Shown: positions 9,066 to 18,845, counted from the stretch's first letter. The stretch: 64,000 nt of DNA from Bacteroidales bacterium (GCA_022653675.1 JALCST010000009.1:41516-105515); one strand, 5' to 3'. Program-made: numbers and translations. Notes: generated by a model from the letters alone, not told the origin.

Positions 9066-11021
9066 CTATTTTTTGACTGTGATATAGGAATCGAAGCTTT
9101 CGCTGCCGTTCACGGCGTTGCGGAACGCCTCCCAGTCGGAGGCTTCGTAAACGCGCTTGTTGAGTTTGAGCGTTTGCGTAAGGGTTATCCTGCCGCCCTT
9201 GCAGGTCAGGCTGCCTTTGAACGATGCGGCCGTGCCGTCGCTCGAGGCTTCGCGTGGTTCGTCGACCATACTGTATCCCCGCGGCACCTTTACCACGTCG
9301 ACTATGTCGACCTCTCTCGAGCAGGCGTCCTTGAAGCCGTACTTCCTGGTTTCCAAGGATCTGTCGAAGCGCAGGTAAGTCTTGAGCGAATTGTAGAAAT
9401 TGTTCAGCGACAACGGTTTGAACATCATCTCGTGCCCGACGCCGAGAACGGCGTAGCGGGGGATCTCGTAGGTGAAGGTGATGGACAGCGGGCCGCTCAG
9501 GTAATCCTTCGGATCCTTTCCCCAATCCACCTTCACCAATTTGGCAAGCGGCGAAACGGCGAGCAGCTGGCTTTCCATCTCGCCCTTCCACTGACTTTGC
9601 CAGCCCGAAGTGAAGATGCGCCTCATATAGCGGTCAGTCTGGCCTTCGGCGGAGACGGTGACCGTCCCCTTCAACGTCCCGTCCGCGGACAGCTTGCTCG
9701 AAGACGAGATCCTGAGGTAGTGGTCGGCGGCTGGGGAGAGAGGTGTTTCGCGCAGGTTGCTGCCCTCCGGAATGCCTGGGAGGTAGTTCTGCTGCTGCTC
9801 GGCGCTGCTCCAAAGCTCGCGGGTGAAAGGTACCCAGGTCGGGTCGAGCGGCATGTAGGTGCCGTCGGAGAGCTTGCAGACCACGACGCAGTGGTTGAAG
9901 TGGTCGACTGGGACGTCATGCATTATCTTGCTGCCTGCCATGGTCATCGCGGGATAGGCTTCGAACCCGGCCATCCTAAGGAACGATATTAACGTTCCGG
10001 CTATGTCCTTGCACACGCCGCAACGGTCGGTATAGTCCATCTTGCAGCTGTGGAGCGTGTACCCTTCGCCCTTGCCCATAGTCAGCCCGGCATAGCGTAT
10101 GTTGTCGGCTACCCAGTGGGTCAGGGCGCTGATCTTCTCCATGTCGGTCTTCTTTCCTTTTATTATTTCGTCGACTTTCTTTTGGGCCGGTCCGTACGCC
10201 TTGAAGCTGCCGTATTCTTCATTCACATGGTTGAACCATTTGGACTTTGTTTCCCAGGTAGGAGTGGACGATATCAGCAGCATAGGGCCGCAGTCGTACC
10301 AGTCGACCTGCCCCTTTTCGCCAATGAGCGGAAACAGGTCGGTCATCGTGTAGGTGCGGATTTCTCCGCCGTCGCTTTCTTCCACCTTCTCGTCGCATTT
10401 TCCGTTGTATACGTTGGAAATTATCTTCATCGAGGACGGAAAAGTCCCAGTATAGACTTTTCTCACCGTAGGGGTGTCGACCCAGAGGGGAACGATATCG
10501 TAGAACTGGCCGTACATCGGGGGAATGAAGCGCGATTCGTCATAGTCCGGCTTATTGTCCTTCATATAGAAGTAATTCCCGCCGTCTGCGAGCAGGGCGT
10601 ATGTGAAGCCTTTCTTTTCTATTTCGTATTCGAGTACGTCTCCCGCCGACATCCTTCCGATTTCGAGCATTATCTGGCGAGAACCCCAGTAAATCATGTT
10701 CGCAGGTCCGGCATAGTCGCAGGCGTCGGAAATGTCCACAGGAGTGACTTCTCCGTCTGTATGGATGATCCTAGCCTCCTTGAAGCATGCGAAAGCCGTC
10801 AGGGGATCGTAGCCGTAGACTATGGCCCGGTTGTCGAGCGCACCCTTGCCGGTCAGGAATTTAATGCGGCGGCAGATGTCGAAGGTGCCGGAACCGTTCT
10901 CCTTGACAGAAACATGTGTGCTGTCGAGTTCCACCAGGGCGTCGTACCCTGCGTATTTGCCTTGCGCGAACCCGGTCAAGGTAAGGAGCAAAGCAGCTAA
11001 AACAAGAAAAGATCGTTTCAT
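9066..11021 (-). CDS. DUF3857 and transglutaminase-like domain protein (651 aa)
   Basis: Exported protein with a signal peptide (MKRSFLVLAALLLTLTGFAQ), DUF3857 over roughly residues 25-250 and a transglutaminase-like core at about 285-400. The catalytic triad is visible: C337 in RCGVCKDIAG, H377 in VDHFNHCVVV and D393 in MPLDPTW. Such proteins act in the periplasm or at the cell surface; whether they are cysteine proteases, transferases or binders is not settled. It is the first gene of a two-gene unit with the degenerate 521-residue paralogue. Only 154 bases separate it from glyA upstream, and these include the glyA terminator. Confidence 0.85.
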   Translation of the reverse strand: MKRSFLVLAALLLTLTGFAQGKYAGYDALVELDSTHVSVKENGSGTFDICRRIKFLTGKGALDNRAIVYGYDPLTAFACFKEARIIHTDGEVTPVDISDACDYAGPANMIYWGSRQIMLEIGRMSAGDVLEYEIEKKGFTYALLADGGNYFYMKDNKPDYDESRFIPPMYGQFYDIVPLWVDTPTVRKVYTGTFPSSMKIISNVYNGKCDEKVEESDGGEIRTYTMTDLFPLIGEKGQVDWYDCGPMLLISSTPTWETKSKWFNHVNEEYGSFKAYGPAQKKVDEIIKGKKTDMEKISALTHWVADNIRYAGLTMGKGEGYTLHSCKMDYTDRCGVCKDIAGTLISFLRMAGFEAYPAMTMAGSKIMHDVPVDHFNHCVVVCKLSDGTYMPLDPTWVPFTRELWSSAEQQQNYLPGIPEGSNLRETPLSPAADHYLRISSSSKLSADGTLKGTVTVSAEGQTDRYMRRIFTSGWQSQWKGEMESQLLAVSPLAKLVKVDWGKDPKDYLSGPLSITFTYEIPRYAVLGVGHEMMFKPLSLNNFYNSLKTYLRFDRSLETRKYGFKDACSREVDIVDVVKVPRGYSMVDEPREASSDGTAASFKGSLTCKGGRITLTQTLKLNKRVYEASDWEAFRNAVNGSESFDSYITVKK

Positions 11022-11091
11022 ATCGTATCAGATATTCGTTTTTAATAACCAAAGATAGTAAAGTAAGTTTAAAGAAGTAAATCCAACGAAA

Positions 11092-11125
11092 ATCGCCGCT
11101 GTGCCATTCCTGGCGCAGCGGCGAT
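11092..11125 (-). terminator. Rho-independent terminator of glyA
   Basis: A perfect 10-base stem pairs ATCGCCGCTG (11092-11101) with CAGCGGCGAT (11116-11125), with an inner GCC/GGC pair. On the minus strand the hairpin is followed by a T-rich run (TTTTCG), as expected for a terminator about 50 bases after the glyA stop. A second small hairpin (GGGAC/GTCCC) lies between it and glyA. Confidence 0.8.
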
Positions 11126-11175
11126 CTTCGGGACGCGATGTCCCGCAGATGCCGGGCTGGATGCCGTCTTCCAGG

Positions 11176-12453
11176 TTACCAGACGTTCAATGGAACGCCG
11201 CTCATGCGCATCCTTATATTGTCCCTGACACGGTTTATGACCGACTCGTCCTGGTAATTGCACAGTACCTGGTCGATGAGATCAACTATGGAAACCATGT
11301 CCTTTTCGACGAAGCCGCGGGATGTTATTGCCGGAGTCCCGACACGTATGCCGGAAGTCTGGAACGGGGAACGGCTGTCGTTAGGAACCATGTTCTTGTT
11401 CAGCGTTATGCCCGCCTTGACCAGGGTGTTTTCGGCCAGCTTGCCGCTCATGTCCGGGAATTTAGTGCGCAGGTCTATGAGCATCAGATGGTTGTCCGTA
11501 CCTCCGGAAACCACCTTGTATCCCTTCTCCATGAAGCATTTCGCCATGGTCTGGGCGTTGCTGCGTACCTGCTTTACGTAGGTCCCGAATTCTTCCTGCT
11601 GTGCTTCGTAGAATGCGACGGCCTTGGCGGCTATGCAGTGTTCCAGAGGTCCTCCCTGTTCTCCTGGGAATATGGAACTGTTCATTATCTGGGACATCAT
11701 TTTTACCTGTCCCTTCGAAGTCGTTTTCCCCCACGGGTTCGGAAAGTCCTTGCCGATCAGGATGGCTCCTCCGCGAGGTCCGCGAAGGGTCTTGTGTGTC
11801 GTGGTGGTCACTATGTGCGCGTATTTGCACGGGTTTTTCAGAAGTCCCTTGGCTATCAATCCTGCAGGGTGCGCCATATCGATCCAGAGGATCGCCCCGA
11901 CTTCGTCGGCGAGACGGCGCATGCGTTCGTAATCCCATTCGCGGGAATATGCGGAAGCCCCTCCTACGATCATCTTTGGATGGCATTCGCGGGCTTTCCT
12001 TTCCATATCGTCATAATCTATGTAACCTTCCGGAGTGAGTCCGTATGGTACGGCATGGTACCACATTCCTGACAGGTTGACCGGAGACCCGTGGGTAAGG
12101 TGCCCTCCGCAGTCGAGATCCAGGCCCATGAAGGTGTCGCCGGGTTTCAGGCACGCAAGGTAAACGGCAGTGTTGGCCTGTGCCCCGGAGTGAGGCTGGA
12201 CATTCGCATATTCGCAGTCGAAGAGCTTGCAAAGCCTGTCGATGGCGAGTTGCTCCACCTGGTCTATGACTTCGCAGCCTCCATAGTAGCGGTGTCCCGG
12301 ATAACCTTCCGCGTATTTGTTGGTGAGTACCGAACCGAGCGCGTGAAGTACATCATTGCTCACGAAGTTTTCAGAAGCGATGAGTTCGATGCCGTTAGTC
12401 TGGCGTTCCTCCTCCTTCTTTATAAGTTCAGAGATTTGAAGATCTTGTTTCAT
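11176..12453 (-). CDS. glyA: Serine hydroxymethyltransferase
   Basis: PLP enzyme converting serine and tetrahydrofolate to glycine and 5,10-methylene-tetrahydrofolate, the main cytosolic source of one-carbon units. The family landmarks are clear: IELIASENF near the N-terminus, the [14 protein letters not shown] block and the PLP-lysine motif [14 protein letters not shown] (Lys221). At 425 residues the length is normal. It is a single-gene unit on the minus strand, closed by a strong terminator at 11092-11125. Its promoter region overlaps that of the divergent methyltransferase gene. No glycine riboswitch fold was recognised in the ~60-base leader. Confidence 0.97.
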   Translation of the reverse strand: MKQDLQISELIKKEEERQTNGIELIASENFVSNDVLHALGSVLTNKYAEGYPGHRYYGGCEVIDQVEQLAIDRLCKLFDCEYANVQPHSGAQANTAVYLACLKPGDTFMGLDLDCGGHLTHGSPVNLSGMWYHAVPYGLTPEGYIDYDDMERKARECHPKMIVGGASAYSREWDYERMRRLADEVGAILWIDMAHPAGLIAKGLLKNPCKYAHIVTTTTHKTLRGPRGGAILIGKDFPNPWGKTTSKGQVKMMSQIMNSSIFPGEQGGPLEHCIAAKAVAFYEAQQEEFGTYVKQVRSNAQTMAKCFMEKGYKVVSGGTDNHLMLIDLRTKFPDMSGKLAENTLVKAGITLNKNMVPNDSRSPFQTSGIRVGTPAITSRGFVEKDMVSIVDLIDQVLCNYQDESVINRVRDNIRMRMSGVPLNVW

Positions 12454-12484
12454 ACTATGATGTTATAATAATTGATAAGTTTTC

Positions 12485-12528
12485 TAACTTTGCCCGTCAG
12501 GAGGGTAGGGTATATCTTTACAAAGATA
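12485..12528. promoter_or_regulatory. Overlapping divergent promoters of glyA and the SpoU methyltransferase
   Basis: On the plus strand TAACTTTG (12485-12492) and on the minus strand TATCTTTG (12521-12528) both match the Bacteroidota -7 consensus. The minus-strand site has a plausible -33 TTG 22 bases upstream, inside the methyltransferase reading frame. If initiation is a few bases after each box, the plus transcript would begin near 12498 and the minus one near 12515, so the first ~18 bases of the two RNAs would be complementary. Confidence 0.5.
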
Positions 12529-12541
12529 ACATTTTTTTGAT

Positions 12542-13099
12542 ATGGAAGGTCAATTCAGAAAACTTTTTGACGACGAACTTGGAAGGATGGACGGGGAGGA
12601 ATTCAAGCGTTCCGAGAAGCTGCCGGCTGTGGTAGTACTCGACAATATCAGGAGCGGGCTCAACGTAGGTTCGATTTTCCGCACATGCGACGCTTTCCGT
12701 TTCGAAAAGATAATCCTGTGCGGTATCTGCGGGACACCATCCTCCGCCGACATTCACAAGACGGCTCTTGGAGCCGAGTTCAGCATGGCATGGGAGTACT
12801 GCAAATCCACCGTTGAGGAGATCGTGAGGCTTAAGAGGGAAGGGGTACATATCGTTTCTGTCGAACAGGCCGAAAATTCCACGAAACTTCAGGACCTGCG
12901 ACTCGACAGGAATGCCAGATATGCTTTTATCTTCGGCAACGAGGTGGACGGGGTGCAGCAGGATGTGCTCGACATGTCGGACTCCTGCATAGAGATTCCC
13001 CAGTTCGGGACCAAACATTCGTTCAACGTCTCCGTCTCCGCCGGCATAGTATGCTGGGAGGCGGCCAAGCAATTGATAAATTTAAATCCACAAAATTGA
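12542..13099 (+). CDS. SpoU/TrmH-family RNA 2'-O-methyltransferase (185 aa)
   Basis: SAM-dependent methyltransferase of the SPOUT class acting on tRNA or rRNA ribose. The three family motifs are present in order: NVGSIFRTCDAF (motif 1), FGNEVDGV (motif 2) and IPQFGTKHSFNVSVSAG (motif 3, which forms the knotted cofactor site). The protein is short, lacking an N-terminal substrate-binding extension, as in TrmL/TrmH-like members; the exact RNA target cannot be assigned. It is divergent from glyA and sits one base before the downstream metalloprotease gene, so the two form an operon. Confidence 0.9.
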   Translation: MEGQFRKLFDDELGRMDGEEFKRSEKLPAVVVLDNIRSGLNVGSIFRTCDAFRFEKIILCGICGTPSSADIHKTALGAEFSMAWEYCKSTVEEIVRLKREGVHIVSVEQAENSTKLQDLRLDRNARYAFIFGNEVDGVQQDVLDMSDSCIEIPQFGTKHSFNVSVSAGIVCWEAAKQLINLNPQN

Positions 13100-13100
13100 A

Positions 13101-15611
13101 ATGAACTACAAGATTTTGATTCTCAGTCTGGCTGTCGCATCCTTAGTGGTAGCTTCGCCGACAGAGGCCCAAGCCCGCCGGCGCGATCGCAAAACGGCAA
13201 AAACGGAAAAGACGGAAGCGAAGGATTCCACCGATAAGAAACCTGCACCGTGCAAGGGTCCGGTATCCATGGACAAGTTCATGAAAAAGGATGCAAAGGT
13301 CATGCAGGGGATGACACCCGTAATAATGCAGGATGACAAGTATTTTCTCGAGGTGCCGGATTCTATTCTCGGAAAGGATATCCTTATGGTTGCGCGCATA
13401 TCCCAGGGAGCGGCCGACGTGCCTCACAGGTTCGACGGATATGCGGGTGACGAAATCAATGAAATGGTTGTCCGTTTCGAGAAAGGTCCAAGGAACAAGA
13501 TATTCATCAGAGAAATAAGTTATTCCGATTTTTCCAAGGAGGGTGCGCCAATGTGCCGGTGCGTCAAGAATTCCAATCTCAATACGATTGTCAATTCATT
13601 CGATGTCAAAGCTTTCGGCAAGGACAGCACTTCGCGTGTTATCGACGTGACCGATTTCTTCAATTCCGACAACGCCTACCTGTACTTCGACAAGAGGAGC
13701 AAGAAGGAGTTCGGCATAGCAGGTCTCGACAAGAGCCGTTCATATATCTCTTCAGTCAAGACATTCCCTATAAATACCGAAGTCAAGACCGTTAAGACAT
13801 ACAACAAGAGCAGCGGGGACGAATCAGCTACTTTCGAATTGAACTGCTCTTTCGTTTTGCTTCCCGAAAAGCCTATGATACCACGCTACTTCGACGACCG
13901 TGTCGGATATTTCACCGTGAGCCGCAACGATTTCGACAAGGATCCGCAGGGCGTGAAGAGGGTGCGCATGATAACCAGGTGGCGCCTCGAACCCAAGCCC
14001 GAGGACGTCGAAAAATACAAGCTCGGCGAGCTTGTCGAACCCGCACATCCCATAGTCTATTATATAGACCCGTCGACGCCGGCAAAATGGATACCGTATC
14101 TGATCGCCGGAGTGAACGACTGGCAGAAAGCCTTCGAGCAGGCCGGTTTCAAGAACGCCATACACGCCGAGGTCGCTCCTGCATACTGGCAGGATTCCAC
14201 ATTCTCCCTCGAGGATGCCCGCCATTCAGCGATCGTTTACAAACCTTCTACTGTAGAGAACGCCATGGGCCCTCACGTATCCGACCCGCGCACCGGCGAA
14301 ATAATAGAAAGCCATGTCAGCTGGTACCACAATGTCATGAAGCTTTTGCGCGACTGGTATTTCGTGCAATGCTCGCCGGTCGATACAGCTGCGCGTCACA
14401 TTGTCTTCAACGACGAACTTATGGGCAACCTGATCAGGTTCGTCTCCTCGCACGAAATAGGACACACACTCGGGCTACGACACAACTTCATAGGTTCTAA
14501 TTGGGGCACGGCCGCACAACTCCGCGACTCTTCGTATCTGCGCAAGTACGGCCACGCAACTTCCATAATGGACTACGCGCGTTTCGACTATGTGGCCCAG
14601 CCGGGGGACAATATCCCGGAATGGATGCTCTTCCCACGCATCAATGATTACGACAAATGGGCCATCGAATGGGGATACAAGCGTTACATTACGGATAAGG
14701 AGGATCCTGATTCCGAGATACCGGCAATCGACAAGCTGATACGCGATTCCCTGGCTGCTAATCCGCGCCTGGCGTTCGGGACGGAATCGTCCGTAAACGA
14801 CCCGCGTCTCCAGAGCGAGGACATAGGAGCGGACCAGATGGAAACCAATGCATTGGGAATAAAGAACCTGAAATATATAATGGACAACCTTGAAGAGTGG
14901 TCCTATGTTCCGGACGAAGATTATACGAACCTCACCGATCTCTACGATCAGATCGTAGTGCAATACAGGCGTTATGTCGGCCACGTGGCGAAATGGGTCG
15001 GCGGCGTTTACGAAACCCCCCGGCGCACCGATGACGGCGAACCCGTCCGCGAATTCGTAGGGAGGGACAAGCAGAAGGAGGCAATGCGGTGGCTGGACAA
15101 GTACCTGTTCCAGGTTCCGGCCTGGATCGTGCCGGACAATATAGTTTACAAGACCGTGCGCAAGCCGGAATATGTGCTCGACCAATGCTACTCGCGTGCT
15201 TTCCGGGAGCTGGTTTCCAAGAGGACGCTCATGAACATAAACGAGGACATGATGGCCAACGGTTCCAAGGCTTACTCCATGGATGAATATTTTGAAGACC
15301 TGAACAGGGATATCATGGGGCCCCTTCCTTCGGATCAGGCTCTCGCCGCATACAAGAGAGTGGAACAGAAGGCTTATGTGCAGGCCCTTTGCGGGATAAT
15401 AAAGGGAGAGGGCATGCCTGCTTTCGCCAATTCCAATCCTGGGAAGGATGATGGGGATGCGATAGCAGTGGCTTATTACCAACTCACAAGGCTTCGCGAC
15501 CGGATGAACAATTATTCCGGTTCGAACATGGTGGACAGGGCCCATTACAAGTATCTAGTGAAGGTAATCGATGCCACTCTGGACGGAATGCTGAAAAAGG
15601 GTTCCAAATAA
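13101..15611 (+). CDS. Zinc-dependent metalloprotease, DUF5117/DUF4953 type (836 aa)
   Basis: Large exported metallopeptidase of a family common in Bacteroidota. It begins with a signal peptide (to about ASPTEAQA), then a Lys-rich linker, then the DUF5118/DUF5117-like N-terminal domains (for example VIMQDDKYFLEVPDSILGKD). The metzincin-like zinc site is HEIGHTLGLRHNF with His451, Glu452, His455 and His461. It ends with the long DUF4953-type C-terminal region. It starts one base after the methyltransferase stop, suggesting translational coupling, although the functions are not obviously related. Substrate unknown; probably periplasmic or surface protein turnover. Confidence 0.88.
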   Translation: MNYKILILSLAVASLVVASPTEAQARRRDRKTAKTEKTEAKDSTDKKPAPCKGPVSMDKFMKKDAKVMQGMTPVIMQDDKYFLEVPDSILGKDILMVARISQGAADVPHRFDGYAGDEINEMVVRFEKGPRNKIFIREISYSDFSKEGAPMCRCVKNSNLNTIVNSFDVKAFGKDSTSRVIDVTDFFNSDNAYLYFDKRSKKEFGIAGLDKSRSYISSVKTFPINTEVKTVKTYNKSSGDESATFELNCSFVLLPEKPMIPRYFDDRVGYFTVSRNDFDKDPQGVKRVRMITRWRLEPKPEDVEKYKLGELVEPAHPIVYYIDPSTPAKWIPYLIAGVNDWQKAFEQAGFKNAIHAEVAPAYWQDSTFSLEDARHSAIVYKPSTVENAMGPHVSDPRTGEIIESHVSWYHNVMKLLRDWYFVQCSPVDTAARHIVFNDELMGNLIRFVSSHEIGHTLGLRHNFIGSNWGTAAQLRDSSYLRKYGHATSIMDYARFDYVAQPGDNIPEWMLFPRINDYDKWAIEWGYKRYITDKEDPDSEIPAIDKLIRDSLAANPRLAFGTESSVNDPRLQSEDIGADQMETNALGIKNLKYIMDNLEEWSYVPDEDYTNLTDLYDQIVVQYRRYVGHVAKWVGGVYETPRRTDDGEPVREFVGRDKQKEAMRWLDKYLFQVPAWIVPDNIVYKTVRKPEYVLDQCYSRAFRELVSKRTLMNINEDMMANGSKAYSMDEYFEDLNRDIMGPLPSDQALAAYKRVEQKAYVQALCGIIKGEGMPAFANSNPGKDDGDAIAVAYYQLTRLRDRMNNYSGSNMVDRAHYKYLVKVIDATLDGMLKKGSK

Positions 15612-15632
15612 TTGTTATTGGCTCAAAAATTG

Positions 15633-15665
15633 TTTAATATAGTCCGTATTATAAGACTAATTTTG
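15633..15665 (+). promoter_or_regulatory. Promoter placing the start site at the lipoprotein ATG
   Basis: A -33-like TTTA (15633-15636), a 21-base spacer and an exact -7 box TAATTTTG (15658-15665) precede the ATG at 15672 by only 6 bases. Initiation would fall at or next to the start codon, giving a leaderless or near-leaderless mRNA. Confidence 0.5.
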
Positions 15666-15671
15666 TTTCCG

Positions 15672-17090
15672 ATGAAAAAATCCATTCTGCCTATCCTTGT
15701 TGCATTGGCGCTTGCGTCCGGCCTGTCCTCCTGCAAGAAGACGATTGATAACTCCGGTGATCCTGAGCTGTATAGCTTCGGCTTTTACCAGGCTTATAAC
15801 GAGGGTAACCTTTACAACGATTATTGTGTCGATGTCGGTGAAAACGATTCCATCGTCAGGATTGAACTTCCTTATAAGGCAGATATCACGTTTCTCGTTC
15901 CATCGTTTGAAATGTCGGAGGACGATTCGGCTTATGTCAACGACACTTATCAAAAGACCAACAAAAGCGGCCACGATTTCTCGTCACCTGTGGTGTATGC
16001 CGTACGTGACGGAACGAACTACGCCTATTATACTGTCGTAGTAACCAAGGCCGACCCTCTCAGTTGGTCTACCAGCGCCACTTTCCCGCTCGGGGTATCC
16101 GAAATAAAGGCGGCTATCGATACCCTGACCGGTTATCCCGTAGCAGCAATATCCGGTACGGACGGATATCTGTATTACCTGACTTATGACGGTACGGCGC
16201 TTTCGGCAGAAAAGATCACCATGGACGGGAGTGCCGTAAAGGGTACGGACGTAGGGCTAGCCTTCTCGAGAACCGCGTTACCTTATATATCCTACCTTGA
16301 TGAGGACAGCGATCTTTGCGTGATTTACAAGACTACCGGATGGCAGTATGCCGGCCGGAAAATAGACAGGGACTGCGAGCATACGGGTTCGGCCCTGGGC
16401 TTCACCCCTGACAACAAACTTGCGGTATTCGCATCTGACAGCGTAAGCATATGCGATGTCACTACATGGCAGAAGCCTCATGGTGTGGGAAACCCTTATT
16501 TCTCCCTGCACGGCGTTTATCCGAATATCGTCAAGGCAGGTTCGGGGCTTGACGTGGTTTACCGTTCCTCAGAATCGAATGGAGGTATTTCAATCTGCCG
16601 CTACACGGGCTTCGAATGGTCCGTTCTCGCCGACGACTTTTGCCAGCCTAACTCCGCCGGGGGCAATTCCACCATGCAGGTGGGCACGTTCGGCATAGAT
16701 ACTGATCCTTCCGGGGACATACTCATGGCGGTCAACAACGATTGCGAAGGTACCGGGTTGCGCCAGCGTGTGTTGGTTTACGACAACGTTACGGGTAGCA
16801 TAACGCAGTTGGGCGGTTATGTGGACGAAGGTTTCGACGGCAACTCTATCTCGGATATCGCCGTTTCCTATTCGAACGACATTTACCACCTTTATACGAT
16901 CAGGAATGCTGTCGGGGAACTTTATCCGTACGTTTCCGAGTACGACAAGGCTGACGGCGTCTGGAGTGATGGTTTGAGCATGAATTCGCAACCGATAGTC
17001 GCCGCCGACATGGTGGTGAACGATGACGGACAACTGTACGTGTTTACCGTAGGTCGGGATCACAACGTAGTTCTCAGCGCCCTCGAATAG
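15672..17090 (+). CDS. Surface-type lipoprotein with DUF5018-like domain and beta-propeller-like repeats (472 aa)
   Basis: Lipoprotein with signal MKKSILPILVALALASGLSSC. Residues ~30-135 resemble a DUF5018-type Ig-like domain (KADITFLVPSFEMSEDDSAY, SGHDFSSPVVYAVRDG). The remainder has repeated short beta strands with Gly/Asp turns that look like a beta-propeller. The longer reading from 15612 adds a segment that overlaps the promoter, so ATG 15672 is used. It opens the plus arm of the PUL region. The likely role is surface glycan binding, by analogy with SusE/F-position proteins; this is inference. Confidence 0.65.
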   Translation: MKKSILPILVALALASGLSSCKKTIDNSGDPELYSFGFYQAYNEGNLYNDYCVDVGENDSIVRIELPYKADITFLVPSFEMSEDDSAYVNDTYQKTNKSGHDFSSPVVYAVRDGTNYAYYTVVVTKADPLSWSTSATFPLGVSEIKAAIDTLTGYPVAAISGTDGYLYYLTYDGTALSAEKITMDGSAVKGTDVGLAFSRTALPYISYLDEDSDLCVIYKTTGWQYAGRKIDRDCEHTGSALGFTPDNKLAVFASDSVSICDVTTWQKPHGVGNPYFSLHGVYPNIVKAGSGLDVVYRSSESNGGISICRYTGFEWSVLADDFCQPNSAGGNSTMQVGTFGIDTDPSGDILMAVNNDCEGTGLRQRVLVYDNVTGSITQLGGYVDEGFDGNSISDIAVSYSNDIYHLYTIRNAVGELYPYVSEYDKADGVWSDGLSMNSQPIVAADMVVNDDGQLYVFTVGRDHNVVLSALE

Positions 17091-17144
17091 ACGGTTTCTT
17101 ACGGCGAGAGTGGTTTTAGTTAAATATTATATCTATTTTGTGCT

Positions 17145-17152
17145 TATATTTG
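17145..17152 (+). promoter_or_regulatory. -7 box upstream of the BACON lipoprotein gene
   Basis: TATATTTG matches TAnnTTTG exactly, with a poor -33 (TTAA) 21 bases upstream. The predicted 5' leader is about 47 bases. Confidence 0.4.
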
Positions 17153-17204
17153 TAATGCTTTAACTAAAATTAACTCCAATAATTCTTTTAACCAACATCC
17201 CTAC

Positions 17205-18812
17205 ATGAAAAAATTTTATTTTTATCTGGCCGCTATTGCAGCCATCGTCATTACAGCTTCCTGTAACCCTGACCCTGTCCTTACGCTTACCTCGTCGTCG
17301 GATTCAAATCTGGAATTTGATGTCAGAGGTGAGACGAAAACCGTGACATTCAATGCAAACTATGATTGGACAGCTACATCTTCGGAAAGTTGGGTGTCCG
17401 TGTCCCCCGCATCCGGCACTTCCGATGCCGCTTCCGTTACTTTGACCGCTGATGAAAATACCGGACTCACCGATCGTTCCGCCACCGTCACCATTTCCAT
17501 GGAAGATCTGAATCTGGTTATTGAATGTCGTCAGATAGGTCCCGACTTCTCGATAAGCGACGAGAGCACGTATTATGAGATAAACCAGTTGGGTGGAGAG
17601 ATTGATGTCAACATATCGTCGAATATAGATTATACATATTCCACTGATGACGAGAGCTCTTCATGGTTGACCTTCTCAAAGGGCACTGTTGACAGCAAGA
17701 TAGCTGTCGATGTCGCATACAATGATTGGGGATGCTATCGTGAAGGTTCCGTTTATGTGAAACATAATTCCATTACAGATACGCTTACGGTAGGGCAAAT
17801 CGCCGACGTATGGAATGCCAAATTAAGCGATTATGTAGACATATCGAATGCTTCCCAGATCACTACAGCCGAACTCGGCGACTACTTCATAGTTTCCCCT
17901 GGTGACGGGACTGCTCCAGTTCTGATCAACAAGTCTACCCAGGAAAAATCCGGGACATTGAGTGTTGGCGACATATCGGTAGGGTCAATAAAAAATGATG
18001 ATGCGGGCAACTTATTGATAGCCAACAGGGTTATTTATGATACCGAAACGACGTGGTGGAACGACAACTTCAAGGTCTACAAGATGGGTGCTGTTGACGG
18101 GACTCCCGTACAGATCATTGATCTTACCCCTGCAATGCCCGTAGGCGCCAAGATAGAAGTCCGCGGCGACGTGAACGGAAATGCTGTCATCACTGCTTCC
18201 ACCGAAGCAATAGATGGCATATCTTATTCGAATATTGTTTACTATTGGGTAATCAAGGACGGGGCCGTAGAAAGCGAAAACCAGCTGGAGCTCACTGGAT
18301 TCACCGGAGTTTCGTGGGCTGGTAGCGGATATTGGTTTACATATCCCGATCAGGGACCCGTTTTCGCTCCGATCTCTTCCAACGTGAACGACGGATTCGT
18401 ATTCAGCTGTTATGACGAAGACGTGATCTACTGGGTAAATCCGGTTACAGGAGCATGTACTGCCATTGCCCAACCTCAAAGCGATGGAAATGCATGGGGT
18501 TATGCATACAATGCCCTTGAAATCAGGGATGCCAATGGTGTTCCTTATGCTGCCATGCTTGGTGGGACATTCTTCAATTATTTCTATGGGGAATTATACG
18601 TAGCTCCAGTAAGCACCCTTACCAATGCACTTGGTTCGACTATCGACGCTATCTCCGTTTTCTCGCCCGAGTTCACTACCAACCTGTCCGACGGAGAGGA
18701 TGCGTACGGCTTCGGTTCCGATCTTTCCATGTGTGCCGCGGACGGTTACCTGTACTTTTATACGGTCCAGAAGAATACCAATACCATCGAATGTTTTGCA
18801 ATGCCTCTTTAA
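17205..18812 (+). CDS. BACON-domain lipoprotein with C-terminal domain shared with the PUL DUF5018 protein (535 aa)
   Basis: Exported lipoprotein (signal ending ITASC). Two BACON-like Ig domains are visible at about residues 30-110 and 115-195: the first has NYDWTATSSESWVSVSPASG, the second NIDYTYSTDDESSSWLTFSKG. BACON domains are linked to carbohydrate or mucin binding. The C-terminal ~330 residues share distinctive blocks with the lipoprotein at 24198-25928 (GDGTxP, KNDDAG, LTGFxGxxWA, PISSNxxDGFxFSxYDE). That shared domain ties this gene to the SusC/D operon on the other strand. It is probably a surface glycan-binding protein. A strong terminator follows. Confidence 0.75.
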   Translation: MKKFYFYLAAIAAIVITASCNPDPVLTLTSSSDSNLEFDVRGETKTVTFNANYDWTATSSESWVSVSPASGTSDAASVTLTADENTGLTDRSATVTISMEDLNLVIECRQIGPDFSISDESTYYEINQLGGEIDVNISSNIDYTYSTDDESSSWLTFSKGTVDSKIAVDVAYNDWGCYREGSVYVKHNSITDTLTVGQIADVWNAKLSDYVDISNASQITTAELGDYFIVSPGDGTAPVLINKSTQEKSGTLSVGDISVGSIKNDDAGNLLIANRVIYDTETTWWNDNFKVYKMGAVDGTPVQIIDLTPAMPVGAKIEVRGDVNGNAVITASTEAIDGISYSNIVYYWVIKDGAVESENQLELTGFTGVSWAGSGYWFTYPDQGPVFAPISSNVNDGFVFSCYDEDVIYWVNPVTGACTAIAQPQSDGNAWGYAYNALEIRDANGVPYAAMLGGTFFNYFYGELYVAPVSTLTNALGSTIDAISVFSPEFTTNLSDGEDAYGFGSDLSMCAADGYLYFYTVQKNTNTIECFAMPL

Positions 18813-18845
18813 AAATTTAAAAAGGAGAAGGAAAATCTAATATCC

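Noticed and set aside
14475..15545. Long open frame (356 codons) on the strand opposite the metalloprotease
   Set aside because: It is a shadow of a well-supported gene with zinc-site motifs; the product is rich in His/Arg with no domain or signal.
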